In this document: one piece after another, positions 60,950-64,000 of the stretch
How positions within the stretch are numbered: position 1 is the stretch's first letter
Layout of the letters: each line of letters opens with the position of its first letter
NCBI GenBank assembly: GCA_031771865.1
Contig: JASISA010000009.1
Location: 1,240,001 to 1,304,000, forward strand
Reading direction: 5' to 3'
Origin: Nothophaeocryptopus gaeumannii
Lineage: Eukaryota; Ascomycota; Dothideomycetes; Mycosphaerellales; Mycosphaerellaceae
Length of the DNA stretch: 64,000 nucleotides
Translations under genes and position numbers: made by a program
The notes under the pieces: generated by a model
The model's database searches: none
What the model was told of the DNA's origin: nothing
The model's input: the letters and a program-made list of their open reading frames with translations, nothing else

Positions 60950-63121
60950 ATGGCCGCTCAGTTTCGCCACCAAGAGGCTCGAGAGCCGGCCCAGAGCATC
61001 GGTAGGTAATTGATTGACCCCAGTCAGGGATTTCAGATCTAGTATCCCTCTTTAGCGCAGTAACCAGTCACGAGATCCTATCGTGACATCACTTGGCTGC
61101 GTAAAGAGCTTGCTAAAGACTACATTCGCCTCAGAAAGTGCTACGACCGGGACGAAATGTTCGATCTCATCGGCAAGCTTCAGGTGCGGCAAAAGCCCGA
61201 CATTCGCTGCAGAGAGATTCAGGTCCTTCACTTCAAGATCGTGCGTACCGACCGCAATATTTTCCTTCGCATCGATTTGCACAATACCACTGAGGCCTTG
61301 ATCGTCAGCAAGACAGCCGAAGTCGAACAAGATCTTGGAGATATAACCATCGAAGACCTACGCAACTCAACTCCGGAGTTTGAGTACTGGTGCGACTTCG
61401 CCTTCGACCAAACCAAGAACGACGCCTGGAGCTTCACCAGTCAGCGGAAGGAGGCCAAGTTTGATTGATCTGACCGGGAATACAGACACCATGCTAATGT
61501 CTGATCAGATTGCGCCACGTCTTCCACAAATTCCTCATCAGCGAACTGGTCCGACGTCGCTGTGAGGCAGATAGCGACACGTCCGATGAAGAGATATCCG
61601 AAGACGAGACAACTGAAAACGAGGATTGTGAAGACGCTGCTTCCAAAAGCGATTTCTTCGAAGAGATCGTTGCTTCCACGTCAAGAGCCAAGAGTGACAG
61701 AGCCGAGAGTGGATCGTCCATGGAGTTCAACCGCCGAATGGTGAAGAGCTCCAGTGGAGATGTTCTGATCAACATCGGAACACCAGTGTGAGCACAGCCG
61801 TCGAACGACTCGCATTTGGCGAATCCCATGCATCTGGTACATCCACACGACTTGCCTTATGCTCATGCTGAAGGGCCAGGAATACCGAATGGCATCGTAA
61901 GTCGTGCTGAGTCCGTGTGTTGGACGTTTAACTATCCAATGGCAGCCGCGATCACCAAGGCTTGGATCGGACTACACCTACCAACGCGAGTATCCTGGCA
62001 TGCCTGTAGACTATGGCTCGCCCGCTCCATCGCTGTCCCGAGCAGCAATGCGACCGCGTTCAGCTGTGTCAGCTCAAAGTCAATCAACTCCTGTGGGTCC
62101 AGCAACACCAATCCTCGAAGCACTTTCGCAACATGAGCATCCGACGCTCACTCTCGACACCAGCAATTACGCGAGATATGTTCAGGTTGATGTGCCACCC
62201 ACGCCACCTCAGACTGGACGTTCAGAGTCAAGATTCAAGGAAAGCTTGTCGGACCCCGATTTAGGAGAGGCAATCGCAAGTCTGGCCAGTGATTACTTCT
62301 CAGATGGCATAGACGCAGATCTCGATCGTCTTCGAGCTGATCGGAACAGCCCCAGCTCGACGTCTCCTGCCGGCGTGACATCGGCAGCTTCACGGGCGCC
62401 TAATCCGGGTATCAAACGGGGGGAGACGAGCGGCAATGACACTGGTCTCGAGATTCAGGTGAAGCCTTCCCCCGAGGTCATCGACTTGACCGCAAATGAT
62501 GACGACGGAGATGGCGCCACTGCAGGGCCGGCACCAAGAAGCAGAGAGTCGGCGTCTTCCAATGAGCATCTGGCACAGGCCACTTTCGTTGAACCCAGTA
62601 CCGTTGATGCACAGCCCAGTCGCAAGTCCAAGAAAAAGGAAAGGGTATCTCTGCATGAAGCCTCTCATCACAATGCCTCGCAAGTTGGCCAGATCGCCGA
62701 CGAGGTCCGCCTGTGGTCCCCTACTCCCACGCTGGTCAATGAGGCATCCACAAATTCGACTGGTGTCGACCGCTCAGAGCATGGTCTCCACCACCCACCT
62801 CTCAAAGCCGGCCTCGAAGGCCATTCTTCGTCTGCGCATCCACATGAAGTCGTGGAGGCAAATTTATCTTCCGGCGCAGCTCCAAGGCCAGTCGTCGTCA
62901 AACATGAGGCCTCCGACGAGAGCCAGAGATCAACGGAGCCCGAACAGCCCAGTCAGACAGGAACCTCGAAAGAGCGCTTCGAATCTCCAGAAGAGAAGGC
63001 CAAACTCGGAGCAAGTTGCACGGGCCGAGATGATACCCAGATCACCAATGATCATGATGCCGCGAAGCGCAAGTTGAGGGAGCTGGAGGATATTGAATCT
63101 GATATGCTATCGCGGAAATGA
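60950..63121 (+). CDS. Multi-exon protein with SUMO-interacting-like motif, unknown function
   Basis: Exons 60950-61001, 61068-61458, 61509-61785 and 61946-63121 join to 631 aa. Donors are GTAGGT, GTTTGA and GTGTGA. The N-terminal 170 residues look folded and charged (RKELAKDYIRLRKCYDRDEM; RTDRNIFLRIDLHNTTEAL). An acidic stretch (DSDTSDEEISEDETTE) follows, then a long disordered region. EVIDLTANDDDGDG near residue 425 is a textbook SUMO-interacting motif followed by acids. The end is a charged helix (KRKLRELEDIESDML). Between exons 3 and 4 the frame stays open except for one TGA (61789-61791), up to a perfect GTAAGT near 61896, so a longer internal exon is an alternative. Probably nuclear. 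Confidence 0.62.
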
Positions 63122-64000
63122 AGAAGCAGTGAAGGCAGCTTCGCAGGGACCTTGGAAAAGAATGAGCACGTCCATGCAAAGTGAATGTTGAAGACTGTGG
63201 CAGAGAAGGTGCACGCTTACAGCGGAGCAGGTGAATTCACGCTCGGTGCTTGCGGCCGAATTGGACTGCTCCGCAATAAGAGATGCGGAGACCGAGCGTA
63301 TTAATGGAGGTAACGAAGGGCGATCAGGTTGCAACAAGGAGCTTGCATCGCTTGAGACTGGGAGCATTGGATCAGCATTTACATAGCATCTAGACCTTTG
63401 AAGATGACGAGATCGACTTCACCTACACTCGATAGAGCACTTGCCTGATTTGATCAGAAGTGCAACGCAAAGAGATTAGCCAATCATCCCGTCTGAACGA
63501 AGTGTGACCTGACTTGCGGTCAGTCGTTTCATTCAAAGCTAGTCAATAACGTAGTCCCCACGGAGGGTTTACGGCTCGTATCAATATCAGCGGAGAGACC
63601 ATGTCAGGTGTCACTACTCAATTAAAACCCTTCCTGCAGTCTGCTGAGCTTCTTCCAATGCCGAGCACCAGGAAAAGCCTGTCAACTGCATGTGAGATAA
63701 GGAGCAACAAGGCAGCCATGGAAGTGAGCAATTTTGGTGCCTTCACGATTCTTTGGTAGCTCTCACAAAACGGCTGCCTGAGCTGCCCTCAGCCGTGGGA
63801 CACTGATTCCCAGTGGCGCTCTCCCGAGTCTTTGTAGTGAATCGAACATGGCGACACTTGTCGCGGAATCTGTCACCGAATGCCGGTTGTCGCGGGTCTA
63901 ACATCGGATGCCTGTTCGGTCAAGGAATGGGCATGTCAGCACTACCTGTGCAATATTTCTAGCTTGCGCAGCGATAGGCCTGAAAGTCCGGAGTGAACCG
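63122..64000. other. Right-end intergenic sequence
   Basis: About 880 bp after the last gene. Short frames only; no gene that I can support. Confidence 0.4.

Overview
The window reads as nuclear DNA of a filamentous ascomycete (Pezizomycotina, most likely a Dothideomycete). The evidence is dense genes of 0.7-2.8 kb on both strands, introns of about 50-85 nt with GT..AG ends and CTRAC-type branch sites, fungal-specific families (QUT regulators, Erg2, Atg15, Arp5, fungal transcription-factor domains), and no operon or phage logic. The class-level guess is an inference from gene content, not a computed placement. All gene models were spliced by eye.

Region 1 (1-14 kb) is a quinate/shikimate catabolic (QUT/qa) cluster. 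In order it holds qutR (repressor, minus strand, running off the left edge), qutA (Zn2Cys6 activator, plus), qutC (3-dehydroshikimate dehydratase, minus), qutD (quinate permease, minus), qutB (quinate/shikimate dehydrogenase, plus) and qutG (inositol-monophosphatase-like, minus, six exons). The activator/repressor pair and the permease/dehydrogenase pair are divergent. Import (QutD), oxidation (QutB) and conversion to protocatechuate (QutC) are present. The catabolic dehydroquinase (qutE/qa-2) is not in the window. Between qutC and qutD sits an unrelated small cysteine-rich secreted-protein gene whose frame breaks exactly on an in-frame A AAA AAG slippery heptamer. This is the most interesting locus here.

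Region 2 (14.8-34 kb) holds a second fungal transcription factor without a visible zinc cluster, an acidic unknown protein, a membrane M28 peptidase of the glutamate-carboxypeptidase II type, a soluble epoxide hydrolase, a Ser/Pro-rich protein, a remnant of an F-box/LRR-like gene among short repeats, a Dap1/PGRMC cytochrome-b5-like haem protein, a proline-rich protein with repeated SHFSW motifs, the ERG2 sterol C-8 isomerase and a conserved fungal unknown. Dap1 and Erg2 both belong to sterol metabolism and lie about 3 kb apart.

Region 3 (34-49 kb) has a sparse 2-kb stretch, an intact F-box gene, a large disordered protein and ARP5 (INO80 complex). It then has a run of decayed genes (two tandem BTB-like genes and an F-box gene) around an intact MYND-finger gene.

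Region 4 (49-64 kb) is ordinary housekeeping sequence: an HSL-type esterase/lipase, the oligoribonuclease REX2, an unknown acidic protein, the autophagy lipase ATG15 with repeated Cys-Trp modules in its tail, a VPS9-domain Rab5 GEF, a small NAD(P)-binding oxidoreductase, a poorly defined minus-strand gene, and a multi-exon protein carrying a SUMO-interacting-like motif.
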